Source of the DNA: Ignavibacteriota bacterium
GTDB lineage: Bacteria > Bacteroidota > Ignavibacteria > UBA10030 > SZUA-254
Assembly (NCBI GenBank): GCA_016191715.1
Contig: JACPVN010000262.1
Location: forward strand, 1-5,535
Direction: 5' to 3'
DNA: 5,535 nt
Shown here one piece after another: positions 4,787 to 5,535 of the stretch. The translations under genes were made by a program, and so were the position numbers. Each line of letters starts with the position of its first letter. Within the stretch, counting starts at the first letter, position 1. The notes below the pieces were generated by a model. The model was given only the letters and a program-made list of their open reading frames with translations, was not told the DNA's origin and did no database searches.

Positions 4787-5107
4787 ATGGCATTCACAGG
4801 TGATGAAAATCATGCAATCAGTCTTAATGACGCGGCACGATTGACGTACAACTTTCGCGAGAGCAGAGTTATCCCCGATATCAAAGGGGGATATTTCGGC
4901 CGTCGCGCGATCGAAGAGGTATTAGGACAGGACGGATGCGTCGGGATTCGTATTTACTACGGAACAAAAGATGACGGCTCTCCGAGTTTCGTCGTCGTCG
5001 GAGTTGATGCGATTGAGGATGATATCATTGATGGCAATGCGGCAATCATGGATGAGAATCTTCCCTGTCCCCCGCGTTGCGGAAAAGCGAACGTCTTGAA
5101 CAGTTAA
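4787..5107 (+). CDS. Conserved small protein of unknown function (GGYFGR / CPPRCG motifs)
   Basis: 106 residues. The start is well supported by AAGGAA (4775-4780) six bases before ATG, in an AT-rich leader with a direct repeat ATTCATTA (4750-4757, 4761-4768). The protein is acidic with no signal peptide or membrane segment. Conserved-looking blocks are ISLNDAARLTYNFR (11-24), KGGYFGRRAIEEVL (33-46), GCVGIRIYYG (50-59), a beta strand FVVVGVDA (68-75), and CPPRCG (94-99) before the terminal NVLNS. Three cysteines (51, 94, 98) could bind a metal, which is inference. I recall relatives with the same FFG, GCVGIR-YY and CPP..-LNS pattern in Bacteroidota, all uncharacterised. A membrane-protein gene starts nine bases after the stop, so they are very probably co-transcribed and may work together. 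Confidence 0.82.
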   Translation: MAFTGDENHAISLNDAARLTYNFRESRVIPDIKGGYFGRRAIEEVLGQDGCVGIRIYYGTKDDGSPSFVVVGVDAIEDDIIDGNAAIMDENLPCPPRCGKANVLNS

Positions 5108-5116
5108 TGGTGAACA

Positions 5117-5535
5117 ATGGATATTTTCGATATCAGTTCGTTGTACGGAGCGTTGCTCGGCGCTGTCGGAATTTACAGGTATCAACGCCTCGATTCCACC
5201 CGTCAAATTTTTGTCGTGTATCAGGCAATTAATATGTTGACTACGATAGCCCAGATCATTCTTGCAAAACAGTTTATCAACAGTCATTGGACGCTTCATG
5301 TGACCAGTGCAATCCGATATTCTTTTTTTGCATACATACTTTCCTGCGGCATTACTTCACTCAGGACAAGAATGTATTTCCGGTATTCCATCCCGGCATT
5401 TCTTGTTGTGTGGCTCTGTCTCGAACTTACGGTAGAAAATATCCAATCGTTCAGCATCTATACGCGTCCAATGGAGGGCATTCTGTTAATCATCGGTTCA
5501 ATGGTCACCATTCACTCATTGAACAGTAGTTCCGT
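5117..5535 (+). CDS. Polytopic membrane protein, N-terminal part (runs off right edge)
   Basis: ATG 5117 opens a frame of 139 complete codons that has no stop before the window ends. Hydrophobic segments lie at about 7-20, 31-53, 64-80, 90-106 and 119-134, separated by short charged loops (RYQRLDSTRQ, TSLRTRMYFR), which suggests at least five membrane helices, with more possibly outside the window. The sequence around SIYTRPMEGILLIIGS resembles the helix 4/5 region of uncharacterised integral membrane proteins I recall from Bacteroidota, in which a short soluble partner gene or a histidine kinase is often close by. No enzymatic motif is visible. It follows the 106-residue gene after nine bases, with no own promoter. 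Whether it continues into a kinase domain cannot be seen. Coding status is well supported; role unknown. Confidence 0.78.
   Translation, partial: MDIFDISSLYGALLGAVGIYRYQRLDSTRQIFVVYQAINMLTTIAQIILAKQFINSHWTLHVTSAIRYSFFAYILSCGITSLRTRMYFRYSIPAFLVVWLCLELTVENIQSFSIYTRPMEGILLIIGSMVTIHSLNSSS

Overview
The window looks like an accessory stretch of a chromosome from the Bacteroidota/Ignavibacteriota (FCB) side of the tree. This is inferred from three things: the protein families, several upstream sites resembling the FCB promoter (TTTG, about 20 bases, TAnnTTTG), and a lipoprotein signal ending LTFSC followed by acidic residues. GC content is moderate. No rRNA or tRNA gene is visible, so the lineage is a judgement, not a proof.

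Layout. Bases 1-913 are on the minus strand: the first 102 codons of glmS (running off the left edge) and, upstream of it, a complete DinB/YfiT-type protein. A divergent 118-base gap leads to a complete NarL/FixJ response regulator (1032-1694, plus). Bases 1695-2330 hold no convincing gene. They contain three direct repeats, a hairpin-rich segment that may be a small RNA, a strong terminator hairpin and a candidate promoter. This promoter drives a surface-type lipoprotein gene (2331-2894), which is cut off after residue 169 by a REP/RAYT transposable element (about 2838-3573). The element carries an intact Y1/HUH transposase and has paired palindromes at both ends in inverted orientation.

Right of the element lies a perfect-register 21-bp tandem repeat (12 units, 3631-3882) forming a short heptapeptide-repeat ORF. 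Next is a gene of a conserved uncharacterised family (3971-4591), then a strongly folded segment ending in a terminator (4605-4708). The last two genes form a two-gene unit: a 106-residue conserved protein of unknown function and the start of a polytopic membrane protein running off the right edge.

The most interesting signals are: (i) an ATGAT..GGTTAGGGATT motif shared by two hairpin-bounded intergenic segments 2.6 kb apart, a possible undescribed RNA family; (ii) the RAYT insertion whose left REP supplies the new C-terminus of the lipoprotein, with the lost 3' half not found on the other side; (iii) the 252-bp minisatellite, open in three frames, whose substitutions favour one reading frame; and (iv) the uncharacterised gene set 3971-5535. 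The genes do not form one obvious pathway. The response regulator has no partner kinase in the window.
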